Counted from the stretch's first letter, positions 37,870 through 46,161 are shown. The stretch: DNA of 64,000 nucleotides from Oscillatoriaceae cyanobacterium M7585_C2015_266 (GCA_015295835.1 DVEG01000020.1:124001-188000), one strand, 5' to 3'. Notes: generated by a model from the sequence alone, not told the origin. Program-made: numbers and translations.

Positions 37870-38208
37870 CTCCCCGGGTAGGATTCGAACCTACGACCAA
37901 TCGGTTACACCCATTCCTGCATTTCTGCGGGAGGTGGACTATTTTTTCATCCACGTGGGATGTCGGGCGCTGTGGAACGTATTGGATGGGCTCCTCATTC
38001 CTAGTCTCTGCACCTTTCTGGCTACTGTGATCTTCACTGCCCTTTGCCAGACTTGGCTCAAGGTTGCCACCACCTTTCGTGCTGTGGTTTCCTTGAATTC
38101 ACCCGATTTTCCACTACTCGTCGCCGAGTAGCGCTGCTTGGTTTTGCAAGTCTTATAACTTGCTAGTGTTCCTTACAGCCGACCGCTCTACCACTGAGCT
38201 ACCGAGGA
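37870..38208 (-). tRNA. trnN: tRNA-Asn(GUU), interrupted by a group I intron
   Basis: Exon 1 is 38208-38175 (34 nt) and exon 2 is 37907-37870 (38 nt). Joined, they give a perfect cloverleaf: acceptor TCCTCGG/CCGGGGA, D arm GCTC-AGTGGTA-GAGC, anticodon stem GTCGG/CCGAT with loop CTGTTAA (anticodon GTT), T arm GTAGG-TTCGAAT-CCTAC, discriminator G. CCA is not encoded; a T run follows. The interruption lies between anticodon positions 35 and 36. The intron leaves a 5' exon ending in U and an intron ending in G, as group I splicing requires. Confidence 0.92.
37908..38174 (-). other. Group I intron (IC3-like) in tRNA-Asn
   Basis: 267 nt, without an ORF. On the minus strand it carries the conserved group I core strings in order: GAATTCAAGGAAACC (complement of 38086-38099, P4 region), CAACCTTGAGCCAAG (38052-38066) and AAGGTGCAGAGACTAGGA (37999-38016, P7/G-binding region), as in cyanobacterial tRNA-Leu introns. 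The last base is G. A canonical P1 with a U-G pair at the splice site was not obvious by eye; a stem with ACUAGC and one bulge is possible. Confidence 0.88.
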
Positions 38209-38294
38209 ACGTGATTTTTATGGTATCTATATTTCCTCGGTTTTGGCAAGAGGTTTGGAAAAAATTTTTTGATTTTTTTGTTTGCCCGACAATT

Positions 38295-38846
38295 TCAAGA
38301 GCGCAAGCCCAGTCTCAATTTAGCCAACCGCTCTTGAGCCACGGGATCGAGGGAATTAGCCAAAAATCTGCTCGCAGGTTTTTTGCGCTCGCGCTGCTGC
38401 CAACGCACCCGTTTGCTAGTCAACTCTACCTCAAAGGCTAGCTGTTGGGCTGACAGCCATTCCGCCCCATACCCGACTACTGTCAGTTGCTGCGCCCTAT
38501 CTGAGGTAGCAACTATCATCCTCGCCCTTATTTTCGTTTGCTCTTTACTGTAGGCGGCACAGATTTTCTCGATATAGGTATCTGCAGTTTCTCCGTATTC
38601 TGTGTAGCAAACACACAGGTTTCTACTGATTTCTTCCCTACTGGCGGGAGTATCCTGCGAGTGGGCGTCAAAAACAATGCGTGTATCATATCCTTGATAG
38701 GCGCTGTAATTGCTCAAGGCTTCGATTAAACCTCTCCTTGCCGCTTCCATCCCTTCATTGTCGCGTATTTTTTTTAAAAACGACCAATTTCCTATGATGT
38801 TATATCCATCTACAAGCAAAATTGCTAGTGGTTTAAATTGTGACAT
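38295..38846 (-). CDS. YacP/Rae1-like NYN-domain ribonuclease
   Basis: 183 residues. The NYN-domain signature LLVDGYNIIGNW opens the protein; conserved acidic residues follow in VFDAHS and ADTYIEKI, and VATSDRAQQ later. Basic C-terminal helix region (about 140-175). Bacillus Rae1 of this family cuts mRNA in the ribosomal A site; plastid and cyanobacterial relatives are common. RNA endonuclease activity is the likely role. It is the gene immediately upstream of the intron-containing tRNA-Asn on the same strand, with 86 bp between. Confidence 0.85.
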   Translation of the reverse strand: MSQFKPLAILLVDGYNIIGNWSFLKKIRDNEGMEAARRGLIEALSNYSAYQGYDTRIVFDAHSQDTPASREEISRNLCVCYTEYGETADTYIEKICAAYSKEQTKIRARMIVATSDRAQQLTVVGYGAEWLSAQQLAFEVELTSKRVRWQQRERKKPASRFLANSLDPVAQERLAKLRLGLRS

Positions 38847-39237
38847 AGCGTTAGACCTGCAAAAAACACAAAAAAAAAGGGGGTCATAATTATTTTTTAT
38901 AACGCACTCTTAACAAATTTGTAAGCAAATGTTTAACTATATAAATATTTAGTCAAAAAATAAGTGCTGGCCATGGATTTGTTTTTTATATGCACGAGTT
39001 GGATAGAATTTCAGCCCCAAAAGAAAATCGGTTTCCTCAAGAACCCGATTTTCTTCTCTATTTCCAGCTTTCAATTTTTCGCGCTTATCATTTAGCAACG
39101 CTTGTTGCAGAGGGCATAACAACTTTCGTTGTTAGACTGATAATTTTAAGTAGCCAAATTGACTACCAAGTAACATCTATTTTCCACCAACGCCAGCCGG
39201 CTTTTGCTACATTGCTTATTTGCCAAAGCCAAAAATA
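38847..39237. other. Gap containing a dispersed palindrome
   Basis: 391 bp. An 83-codon frame (38990-39241) runs across the palindrome at 39023-39054 and lacks a ribosome-binding site; it is not called. Nothing else recognised. Confidence 0.4.
39023..39054. repeat. Dispersed palindromic repeat, copy 5 (divergent)
   Basis: GAAAATCGGTTTCC ... GAACCCGATTTTC: a 9-bp stem with the same general design (pyrimidine/purine arms with T and A runs) as the AACCCGG copies, but the most diverged one. Confidence 0.4.
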
Positions 39238-40635
39238 TTAAATAGCTTTGGAAAAAATAGAGATCTTTTTCTGACGAAGATAGGTATCGAAAACTGAGGC
39301 TATATTGCGGATTAATAGACGTCCGACAGGCGTTACCTCAATGTGATTGTGAGAAAGACGGACAAGTCCGTCATTTTCCAGATTTTTCAATTCGCATATT
39401 TCAGCGGCAAAATAATCATCAAAATCTCGATCAAAAGTGAGGTTATATTTTTCTTCAAACTCATATTTTGAAAGTTGAAACTGGCACATTAACTCCATAA
39501 TTACTGTGCGTCGAATAAGATCTTCTTGGCTGAGAGTAACTCCGCGTTCGACTGGCAGAACATTAGCGTCAATGGCTTTATAGAAGTCTTTCAAACGCTT
39601 ATGATTTTGAACATATACGTCGTACAACATGCTAATAGAACTAATGCCAAACCCAATTAAATCGGATTCCGGTTTGGTGGTATATCCCTGAAAGTTGCGG
39701 TGGAGTTGCCCTTGCCGCTGAGCGCTCGCTAATTCATCATTTGGTTTGGCAAAATGATCCATACCGATAAACTGATAACCATTTGCGCTCAATTCCTCAA
39801 TAGACATTTGCAAAATATCGAGTTTTACCGATGCTTGAGGCATTGCTTCTTTCGGAAGCCGTTTTTGTATGGGTTTGAGCCAGGGTACATAAGCAAAATT
39901 AAAAACCGCTATACGATCTGGAGAAAGAGCGATTGTCTTGTGGATGGTGTCGCGGAAGGTGTTTAGTGTTTGAAAAGGCAACCCGTAAATCAGATCAACA
40001 TTAACGCTCTCAAATCCTGCTTCTCGCATCCATTCCATAACATTAAACAACATAGCTTCTGGCTGGATGCGGTTTACTGCTTCCTGAACTTGAGGATTAA
40101 AGTCTTGAATGCCAAAGCTAATGCGATTAAATCCCAAATCTTTTAAAAAGAAAACGTATTCTCGCTTTAAATAGCGGGGATTGACTTCAATGGAAATTTC
40201 TGCTTGGGGAGCAAAACTAAAATGGTTGTTTAGAGTTATCCATAACTTTTCAACTTGTTTAAGGGAAAGATAATTTGGAGTTCCGCCACCCCAGTGCATT
40301 TGATGAACGAGGCGCGCGCAATCAATGAGTTCAGCATAGGCACGAATGTTCCGCGCCATATAATCTAAATAAAGCTCGGCGACTTCTTTGCGCTGAGTGA
40401 TAACCGTATTGCAACCGCAGAAATAACAAGCCGTTTCACAAAAGGGAATGTGGCAGTAGAGAGACAGTGGCGTTTTTTTATAGTTGCCTACTGCGATCGC
40501 TGCCTTAAAATCCAGTAATTCAAAATCGGGTTTTAACTCTGTCGCTGGTGGATAGCTGGTGTAGCGCGGTACAGATTGATCGTATTTGCGGAGCAATTTT
40601 GCATCAAATTGAACAGCAGGCAGCGAAAAATTCAT
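39238..40635 (-). CDS. hemN: Oxygen-independent coproporphyrinogen III oxidase
   Basis: 465 residues, full-length HemN. The radical-SAM cluster motif is C66-ETA-C70-YF-C73, with the HemN-specific extra Cys at 75 (CGC), plus HWGGGTPNYL for SAM and substrate. It decarboxylates coproporphyrinogen III to protoporphyrinogen IX without O2, in haem and chlorophyll synthesis. It directly follows the heme oxygenase gene on the same strand (54 bp), forming a ho2-hemN unit. With the divergent acsF paralogue it makes the low-oxygen tetrapyrrole set known from Synechocystis (chlAII-ho2-hemN), where it is induced under micro-oxic conditions. Confidence 0.95.
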   Translation of the reverse strand: MNFSLPAVQFDAKLLRKYDQSVPRYTSYPPATELKPDFELLDFKAAIAVGNYKKTPLSLYCHIPFCETACYFCGCNTVITQRKEVAELYLDYMARNIRAYAELIDCARLVHQMHWGGGTPNYLSLKQVEKLWITLNNHFSFAPQAEISIEVNPRYLKREYVFFLKDLGFNRISFGIQDFNPQVQEAVNRIQPEAMLFNVMEWMREAGFESVNVDLIYGLPFQTLNTFRDTIHKTIALSPDRIAVFNFAYVPWLKPIQKRLPKEAMPQASVKLDILQMSIEELSANGYQFIGMDHFAKPNDELASAQRQGQLHRNFQGYTTKPESDLIGFGISSISMLYDVYVQNHKRLKDFYKAIDANVLPVERGVTLSQEDLIRRTVIMELMCQFQLSKYEFEEKYNLTFDRDFDDYFAAEICELKNLENDGLVRLSHNHIEVTPVGRLLIRNIASVFDTYLRQKKISIFSKAI

Positions 40636-40689
40636 GTTGCTCTTTTTTGAATATAGTACGGACGATTAGTGTAAAAAAGAATGAAAATA

Positions 40690-41451
40690 CTAAAGACTGT
40701 ATTCCAAGACAGATGTTTTGCTGGAATTACCTTCAGAAGTGCCCTCGGTGCTGCCGGGTTTATCCTGACGGGTGAGCAAATTAAATACATGTTCGCCGAT
40801 AGCGGCTTTAACATCATCTTCTAGCTCATGCATCAAGTCGCGATTAAGTTTAAAGGCATAGTTAGCTTCATCAATGACGCGTTGAATTGTTTCCTCGTCA
40901 ATTGGCAAGGAGTTAAGAGCTTGACGGTACTTTTCTTTAAATGCTCGTCTTGCTTCAACGGTGGGTAGAGCCTCAAATTCGTGCAGTGCCGTACCGCAAT
41001 TGGGGGGTAAATTTAGTGCCGAGCGCACGATATTTTTCAAAGCCTGCCCCCCCGACAAATCACCCATGTAGCGAGTATAGGCGTGAGCAATTAAAAGCAC
41101 CGGCTCGGTTGCGGCAATTTCGCAAATGCGCTCAACGTAAACCTGAGCTGCTGGCAGCGGAATAATTTGTTCCCGCCAGTTTTCTCCGTAGTAGAATGCT
41201 AAATCTTTCTCCAGATTCGCCGTGCGATTTAGCTCTGGAAAATATAAAGCTCCTACTACAGGATTATCTAAATGCTGTCGCAGGGCTTCTTCGAGGGTGC
41301 TGTAAACCAAATATAAATTAGCTAGTAACTTGCGGAATGGCTCCCGCTCGACAATCCCTTTTACAAAGCACTTCATATAGGCGGTATTTTCTGCGGCAGT
41401 GTGCGAATGTTTGGTGCCTTCGCGTAGGCGCTCAGCTAGATTTTGACTCAT
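40690..41451 (-). CDS. ho2: Heme oxygenase (HO2-type, low-oxygen set)
   Basis: 253 residues. The proximal haem His is H17 (HSHTAAEN); the distal-helix glycine-rich segment YMGDLSGGQAL is near residue 130. The enzyme opens haem to biliverdin, the precursor of phycobilins. It starts the minus-strand pair with hemN; the start ATG at 41451 has GAGGTAA upstream. The neighbours, not the sequence alone, indicate the HO2 (micro-oxic) rather than HO1 type. The C-terminus has an extra polar tail of about 30 residues (GSTEGTSEGNSSKTS). Confidence 0.92.
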   Translation of the reverse strand: MSQNLAERLREGTKHSHTAAENTAYMKCFVKGIVEREPFRKLLANLYLVYSTLEEALRQHLDNPVVGALYFPELNRTANLEKDLAFYYGENWREQIIPLPAAQVYVERICEIAATEPVLLIAHAYTRYMGDLSGGQALKNIVRSALNLPPNCGTALHEFEALPTVEARRAFKEKYRQALNSLPIDEETIQRVIDEANYAFKLNRDLMHELEDDVKAAIGEHVFNLLTRQDKPGSTEGTSEGNSSKTSVLEYSL

Positions 41452-41754
41452 GTTAAATTACCTCATTGCCAAGAAATCAAGAAATCTTTGTTTTGGAGTT
41501 CAGCAGCCAAGACTGGTGCAACTCCATACTTTAGAGAGTTTATAGCTATGAAGCGATAAAAATCAATAAAGTTTACATAACTTAATAAAGTTTTTCATTT
41601 GCTATCTAACAACGGAGGGAAGGGTAGTGTACCATACTCTGTGCTTTCGCGCAACTGCGAGCGCAAAACTATACAATTTTTTCAAAAACAGGTATTGACA
41701 AGCGCCGATAAGCAATATAACTTAAGCACTATTGAGTTATAAAATACACAAGCT
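41452..41754. promoter_or_regulatory. Divergent promoter region of ho2-hemN and acsF
   Basis: 303 bp between the two start codons. TTGACA at 41695-41700 has TATAAC 15 bases further on. An exact inverted repeat TATAACT (41716-41722) ... AGTTATA (41735-41741) with a 12-nt spacer overlaps that -10 and lies 14 bases before the acsF ATG. It is a candidate operator for a regulator of the low-oxygen genes; in Synechocystis a MarR-type protein (ChlR) does this, but no such gene is in the window. Confidence 0.45.
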
Positions 41755-42828
41755 ATGGTTACTTCTTTGCCAAATTCCTCTCTGGAAGCATCTACAGGCA
41801 AAAAAAAGGCACTAAAAGAAAATATCCTCACGCCCCGGTTTTACACAACAGACTTTGAAAAAGCAGCAAATCTGGATTACTCGGCGCAGGATGAGGAATT
41901 GCAGGCTATGCTAGCAGAAATGCGAGCTGATTACAATCGCCACCACTTCACGCGGGATGAGGAATTTAATCAATCTTGGGAACACATTACCGGCGAAGCC
42001 AGACAGGCATTTATTGATTATTTAGAGCGCTCCTGCGTGTCGGAGTTTTCGGGATTTCTTCTGTTTAAGGAGCTATCGCGCAGGCTAAAAGCTCGCAACC
42101 CTCTTTTGGCGGAAATATTTAATTTGATGGCGCGGGATGAAGCCCGTCATGCCGGATTCCTCAATAAAGCGATGGGGGATTTTGACTGTGCGATGGATTT
42201 GGGCTATCTGACGAAGCATCGGGTTTATACTTTTTTCCCAATTGAATGGGTAATTTATACAGTTTACTTGTCTGAAAAGATTGGCTACTGGCGTTACATT
42301 ATTATTTACCGCCACTTGGAAAAACATCCAGAAAATCAGTTTTATCCCCTCTTCCGCTATTTTGAAAGCTGGTGTCAAGATGAAAATCGCCACGGAGATA
42401 TTTTTAAGGCACTGCTGCGATCGCAACCCAAACTTTGGAAAACCTGGCAATCTCGCTTGTGGAGCCGCTTTTTCCTGCTGACAGTTTTTGCTACCCACAC
42501 GCTGACAGTTCACGAACGGGCGGGCTTTTATCGTTTGTTGGGGCTTGCTCCCACTGAATTTGATGCCGAAGTAATTCGCAAAACAAATGAAACAGCGGCT
42601 CGTGCTTTCCCATCAGTTCTTAATACCGAACATCCTGAGTTTTTCAAACGGTTGCATTGCTGTCGTGAGCTGAATGTGAAAATTTCTGAAATAGATAATA
42701 GTTCTCAGCCCAAGTGGTTAAAAGCGTTGCGGAAATTACCTTTGCAATTGTCAATTATCGGTCACTTGCTGCGGATTTATCTAATTAAAGGAATTGATGC
42801 AGAAGCTCTCCGGGGCACTGTGCGTTAA
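41755..42828 (+). CDS. acsF: Mg-protoporphyrin IX monomethyl ester oxidative cyclase (low-oxygen paralogue)
   Basis: 357 residues, the usual AcsF length. Diiron-site motifs: DEARH (about 128) and DENRH (about 220), with an additional Glu in FSGFLLFKE. It forms the isocyclic ring of protochlorophyllide using O2. Cyanobacteria often keep two copies, one for normal and one for low O2; adjacency to ho2 and hemN suggests the low-O2 copy (ChlA-II type). A HIP1-containing hairpin with a T run follows the stop (about 42849-42891). Confidence 0.93.
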   Translation: MVTSLPNSSLEASTGKKKALKENILTPRFYTTDFEKAANLDYSAQDEELQAMLAEMRADYNRHHFTRDEEFNQSWEHITGEARQAFIDYLERSCVSEFSGFLLFKELSRRLKARNPLLAEIFNLMARDEARHAGFLNKAMGDFDCAMDLGYLTKHRVYTFFPIEWVIYTVYLSEKIGYWRYIIIYRHLEKHPENQFYPLFRYFESWCQDENRHGDIFKALLRSQPKLWKTWQSRLWSRFFLLTVFATHTLTVHERAGFYRLLGLAPTEFDAEVIRKTNETAARAFPSVLNTEHPEFFKRLHCCRELNVKISEIDNSSQPKWLKALRKLPLQLSIIGHLLRIYLIKGIDAEALRGTVR

Positions 42829-43013
42829 CTGTTGGGTGCGATCGCTCTATATGGCTAGAAAAAATGGGGCGATCGCTTTTTTTATACAACTTATTATATT
42901 AGTTATAAAATTTTTTGATAAAAACGCGATCGCTTCCCAGAATTTTTACTGAATTCCTAGATGGAAAAGGAGCAGTTTTTTTGCAGAGTGCAAAGCTTTT
43001 TCTCGATCATACT

Positions 43014-43035
43014 GTTATAATACTATATGGTAATG
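43014..43035 (+). promoter_or_regulatory. Candidate ArsR operator overlapping the arsR -10 box
   Basis: GTTATAATACTATATGGTAATG contains TATAAT (43016-43021). Its reverse complement shares the core ATATAGT..TATAA with the palindrome at 45189-45210, matching at 14 of 22 positions by eye. This fits autorepression by the downstream regulator (inference). Confidence 0.4.
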
Positions 43036-43068
43036 CAATAATCTCAAGAGCCAGTTAACTGTAAAAAA

Positions 43069-43425
43069 ATGGCCACACTACAAGCGTCGCCAACAGCCCT
43101 AACACCCATTGCCGATTATTTTAAACTCCTGTCTGAAGTGAGTCGCCTACAAGTATTATGCGCTCTCAAATCAGGAGCAAAAAACGTCACGGAAATCGTA
43201 GAAATTACAAAGCTCGGGCAAGCAAACGTATCCAAACACCTGAAAATGCAAGCAGCAGCCAATATCGTCACCCGAGAAGCGCGAGGCGTCACCGTTTTTT
43301 ACAAAATTACCGATCCCCTTATCTTTGAATTGTGCGAACTCGTCTGTAAGCGCCTCCAGGAGCGCTTTGAGCAACAATCTCAGCAGTTGAAGCTGCTTGA
43401 AGAGCTGCGCTCTTCCAAAAAGTGA
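43069..43425 (+). CDS. ArsR-family regulator with a Cys pair (SqrR/BigR/SuoR-like)
   Basis: 118 residues: a winged helix-turn-helix with recognition helix QANVSKHLKMQ (about 51-61). Cys31 sits in RLQVLCALKSG and Cys89/Cys93 in ELCELVCKRL. Sulfide/persulfide sensors of the SqrR/BigR group use one Cys in the second helix and one in the fifth, forming a di- or tetrasulfide bridge; the positions here match that plan. The classical As/metal motif ELCVCDL is absent. A related ArsR protein, SuoR, controls sulfide:quinone oxidoreductase in Synechocystis. Likely a repressor of the neighbouring sulfide genes. Confidence 0.78.
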   Translation: MATLQASPTALTPIADYFKLLSEVSRLQVLCALKSGAKNVTEIVEITKLGQANVSKHLKMQAAANIVTREARGVTVFYKITDPLIFELCELVCKRLQERFEQQSQQLKLLEELRSSKK

Positions 43426-43753
43426 AAGCAGCAGCTCTCAACAGTTATATTTCTAGTTGCTAGTTTTTGCTATCGGATTAGTCAAAAGCGTAACTGGTTA
43501 GGAAAATATCAAAACTATGGTGATATTCGCATTGTCAGCGGCGACATCCTTGCCAAGATTCGCTTTGTCTACCATTGTAAATTATCAATGGGCTGGGGTG
43601 AAAAAATTGCGCTCGCAGAAGTAGCGCTCGCCATTTCTCATTTTTTGACGAGAGTTTGCAAGCTGACACGGCTGGGCATACAAAAAACGCCATCTTTGTC
43701 AAGATGGCGGATATTGATATTAATAAATTTAATAAGCGCTCGCCTTTAAACTG
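43426..43753. other. Gap between arsR and the oxidoreductase gene
   Basis: 328 bp, no ORF with a ribosome-binding site. It contains the terminator at 43688-43709 and otherwise nothing recognised. Confidence 0.4.
43688..43709 (-). terminator. Intrinsic terminator of the sulfide:quinone oxidoreductase gene
   Basis: On the minus strand: CGCCATCTT-GACA-AAGATGGCG followed by TTTTTTG. A nine-base-pair perfect stem plus T run 45 bp after the stop codon. Confidence 0.85.
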
Positions 43754-45082
43754 TCAATATTTTCCTTGCCACTGCATGAACTTGATATAATCCCCTTCAA
43801 ACCGCTCTCCTTTTAACATCCGATTCCAATAAATCCAAGGGAGAACGTGCTTTTTCATCAACCACATTATCCAACGTTCTTTCATAGGATTAAAAGGAAA
43901 ACTAGACAGGGGGCGACAATTGTAACCATCAAATTCAGCCATCACAGTTTTATCATAGCCAGTAATTAAAGGGCAGCAAGTGTAACCATCATACTGACGC
44001 GGCAAAGGTTTCGATGCCAAAAACGCTATTACATTCTCTGCTAAAACTGGTGCTTGCTTGCGAACCGCCGCTGCTGTTTTAGAAGTCGGCAGGGAAGAAG
44101 CATCTCCAATCCCGAAAACATTGGGGTAACGGTTGTGCTGCAGGGTGTATTTATTTATGTCTACCCAGCCTAGAGGATTATTCGGTACAGCGAGAGGACT
44201 TTCTTTAATAAAATCCGGGGCGCTTTGCGGCGGTGCTACGTGAATCATGTCGTATTTGAAGCTGACTTCCTCTACGCGATCGCCTTCTTTTACTACTTCA
44301 AAAATCGCCTCTTTTGTCTCAGGTTTTATCTCTTTGAGATTGTGTTGATATTTTACTTCAATCCCCCTTTCTTTAACTACTGATTCTAAAACCCTTGTAT
44401 ATTCCGGAACCGTAAAAAGTTGAGTTAATGGAGTGAAAAACATTATGTTTGTACGCTCACGTACTCCCCACTTACTGCGGAAAATATCGTCTGCCATATA
44501 CATAATTTTCTGGGGAGCCCCGCCGCATTTAATTGGCGTATTGGGGAACGTAAACAGGGCATTGCCACCTTTAAAGTTTTTGATAACTTCCCAAGTATAT
44601 GGCGCGTAAAGGGGAGAATAATTGCTTGTCACCCCATCTTTGCCCAGAGATTCTTTCAAACCTTTAATTAAATGCCAGTTTATCTGAATACCGGGGCAAA
44701 CAATCAAGCAATCATACTCAACCCGGAGCTCTCCCGATGTGAAAACGACATTATTATCGGGATCTAATTTCAATGCCCGTTCTTGAATCCAAGTCACTCC
44801 TTTTGGAATGACATCTTTTTCTTTTTTGACGGTATCTTGAATTTGAAAGACGCCGCCCCCTGTCAGAGTCCAACCGGGTTGATAATAGTGTACATCTGAC
44901 GGTTCAATGATGGCAATATCCAGCGATCGCTTTTTCTTCAGCAGTAGTGACGTAGTGGTAATGCCAGCTGCACCGCCACCGATAATCACGATTTGGTGAT
45001 GAACTGTTTTGCAAGTTTGCGATTGGTTTTCTGAAATAGCAGTCTGATCCGGTTGTTGTGTAATTGTTACCATTTTTCTCAA
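43754..45082 (-). CDS. sqr: Type II sulfide:quinone oxidoreductase
   Basis: 442 residues, flavoprotein with FAD-binding IIGGGAAG (33-40) and GIGDAS (324-329). The type II (SQOR-like) cysteine pair is in PIKCGGAPQKI (C186) and DGYTCCPL (C369/C370). The strings PQKI and CPLITGY are shared with the mitochondrial enzyme. It oxidises sulfide and passes electrons to plastoquinone, leaving persulfide sulfur on an acceptor. C-terminal amphipathic segments (WIMWLMKKHVLPWIYW) should bind the membrane. Divergent from the ETHE1-like gene with the operator palindrome between. MRKMV start; a second Met four codons in is also possible. Confidence 0.9.
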   Translation of the reverse strand: MRKMVTITQQPDQTAISENQSQTCKTVHHQIVIIGGGAAGITTTSLLLKKKRSLDIAIIEPSDVHYYQPGWTLTGGGVFQIQDTVKKEKDVIPKGVTWIQERALKLDPDNNVVFTSGELRVEYDCLIVCPGIQINWHLIKGLKESLGKDGVTSNYSPLYAPYTWEVIKNFKGGNALFTFPNTPIKCGGAPQKIMYMADDIFRSKWGVRERTNIMFFTPLTQLFTVPEYTRVLESVVKERGIEVKYQHNLKEIKPETKEAIFEVVKEGDRVEEVSFKYDMIHVAPPQSAPDFIKESPLAVPNNPLGWVDINKYTLQHNRYPNVFGIGDASSLPTSKTAAAVRKQAPVLAENVIAFLASKPLPRQYDGYTCCPLITGYDKTVMAEFDGYNCRPLSSFPFNPMKERWIMWLMKKHVLPWIYWNRMLKGERFEGDYIKFMQWQGKY

Positions 45083-45188
45083 AAATCAGTATTTTTACTC
45101 ATGACACTTTGACAAGTGCCTGCCCTGAGTAGATGTACTCAAGTCAGGGTTAAAGTTTTTTGCTACTCTTGCCAAATACATTTTATAG

Positions 45189-45210
45189 TAATGTTATATA
45201 GTGATATAAG
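45189..45210. promoter_or_regulatory. Candidate operator between sqr and the persulfide dioxygenase gene
   Basis: TTATAT-AGTG-ATATAA (45194-45209) is a perfect inverted repeat; its surroundings resemble the arsR promoter sequence at 43014-43035. The position in the divergent intergenic region suits control of both flanking genes by the ArsR protein. Confidence 0.5.
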
Positions 45211-45362
45211 GTTAAAAACAAGTGGTAAAGTACTCAACTTACCAGCGCTTTCAGCCATCATGTGGCACTCACGGCGCTCCCGAAGAGAAATCGTCGTGCC
45301 GTAAGGCTTTGTGGCAGAAAAGAGCAAGCAACTAACAATAATAAGAAAAAAGGAGAAAAACA

Positions 45363-46055
45363 ATGCTATTCCGCCAACTCTACGACAACGAAACCAGCAC
45401 CTACACTTATTTAATAGCCGACGAAATCAGTCGAGAAGCAGTGTTAGTCGATCCAGTATTAGAGCAAGTTGATCGCGATTTGAAACTGCTACAAGAATTG
45501 GGCTTAACACTACGGTATTGCATAGAAACCCACATTCATGCAGATCATGTCACAGGCACTGACAAACTGCGCTCATTAACTGGTTGTCAAGGAATTGTAC
45601 CAGAAAATGCTAAAGTAGCCTGTGCCGATCGCTTCATGAAAGATGGAGAAATTTTAAGGATTGGCAATATAGAAATTAAAGCGATCGCCACTTTAGGTCA
45701 CACCGACAGTCACAACTCTTATCTCGTCAACGGTGATCGAGTTTTAACAGGCGATTCCCTATTCATCCGGGGGTGTGGGCGCACAGATTTTCAAAGCGGC
45801 GATCCAGGATTAATGTACGATCACGTCACCCAAAAACTCTTCACACTGCCAGACGAAACCCTCGTTTATCCTGGACATGATTACAAAGGGCACACCGTTT
45901 CTACCATTGGCGAAGAAAAGAAATACAACCCCCGCTTTGTCGGTAAAGATCGTGCCAGCTTTATCGAAATGATGAACAACCTCAACCTACCCGATCCCAA
46001 GAAAATTGCCGAGGCGGTTCCCGCCAACGAGCGCTGCGGCAAAGTGCTCGTATAA
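45363..46055 (+). CDS. ETHE1-like persulfide dioxygenase (metallo-beta-lactamase fold)
   Basis: 230 residues. The MBL motif THIHADHVTG gives H57, H59, D61 and H62; H113 is in GHTDSHNSY, D131 in GDSLFIRGCGRTDFQ, and a last His in YPGHDYKG. GCGRTDFQ and the compact length match ETHE1-type persulfide dioxygenases, which oxidise glutathione persulfide to sulfite with a mononuclear Fe. A glyoxalase II is the alternative but would have a second metal site and C-terminal helical domain, absent here. The start has AAGGAG upstream. It fits downstream of Sqr in sulfide oxidation. Confidence 0.88.
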   Translation: MLFRQLYDNETSTYTYLIADEISREAVLVDPVLEQVDRDLKLLQELGLTLRYCIETHIHADHVTGTDKLRSLTGCQGIVPENAKVACADRFMKDGEILRIGNIEIKAIATLGHTDSHNSYLVNGDRVLTGDSLFIRGCGRTDFQSGDPGLMYDHVTQKLFTLPDETLVYPGHDYKGHTVSTIGEEKKYNPRFVGKDRASFIEMMNNLNLPDPKKIAEAVPANERCGKVLV

Positions 46056-46161
46056 GAAGAAAATAACGTCCGTAAAAATTTCTCAACAACTGTACACAAA
46101 AAGTACACAAAAAATATTTTACGGTATCTTCACCCCTTGTCAATTTCACCTTTAAACAAAA

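Noticed and set aside
38175-38208. The exon 1 loop CTGTAA suggested tRNA-Tyr(GTA) or tRNA-Thr(TGT)
   Set aside because: The variable arm is short (not class II, so not Tyr), unspliced reading gives a 6-nt or broken anticodon loop, and joining at U35/U36 gives a perfect tRNA-Asn.
38990-39241. 83-codon ORF
   Set aside because: It runs across a dispersed palindrome and lacks a ribosome-binding site; it also overlaps the hemN stop region.
45363-46055. Glyoxalase II instead of persulfide dioxygenase
   Set aside because: Compact length, ETHE1-type GCGRTDFQ motif, no C-terminal helical domain, and adjacency to sqr favour the dioxygenase.
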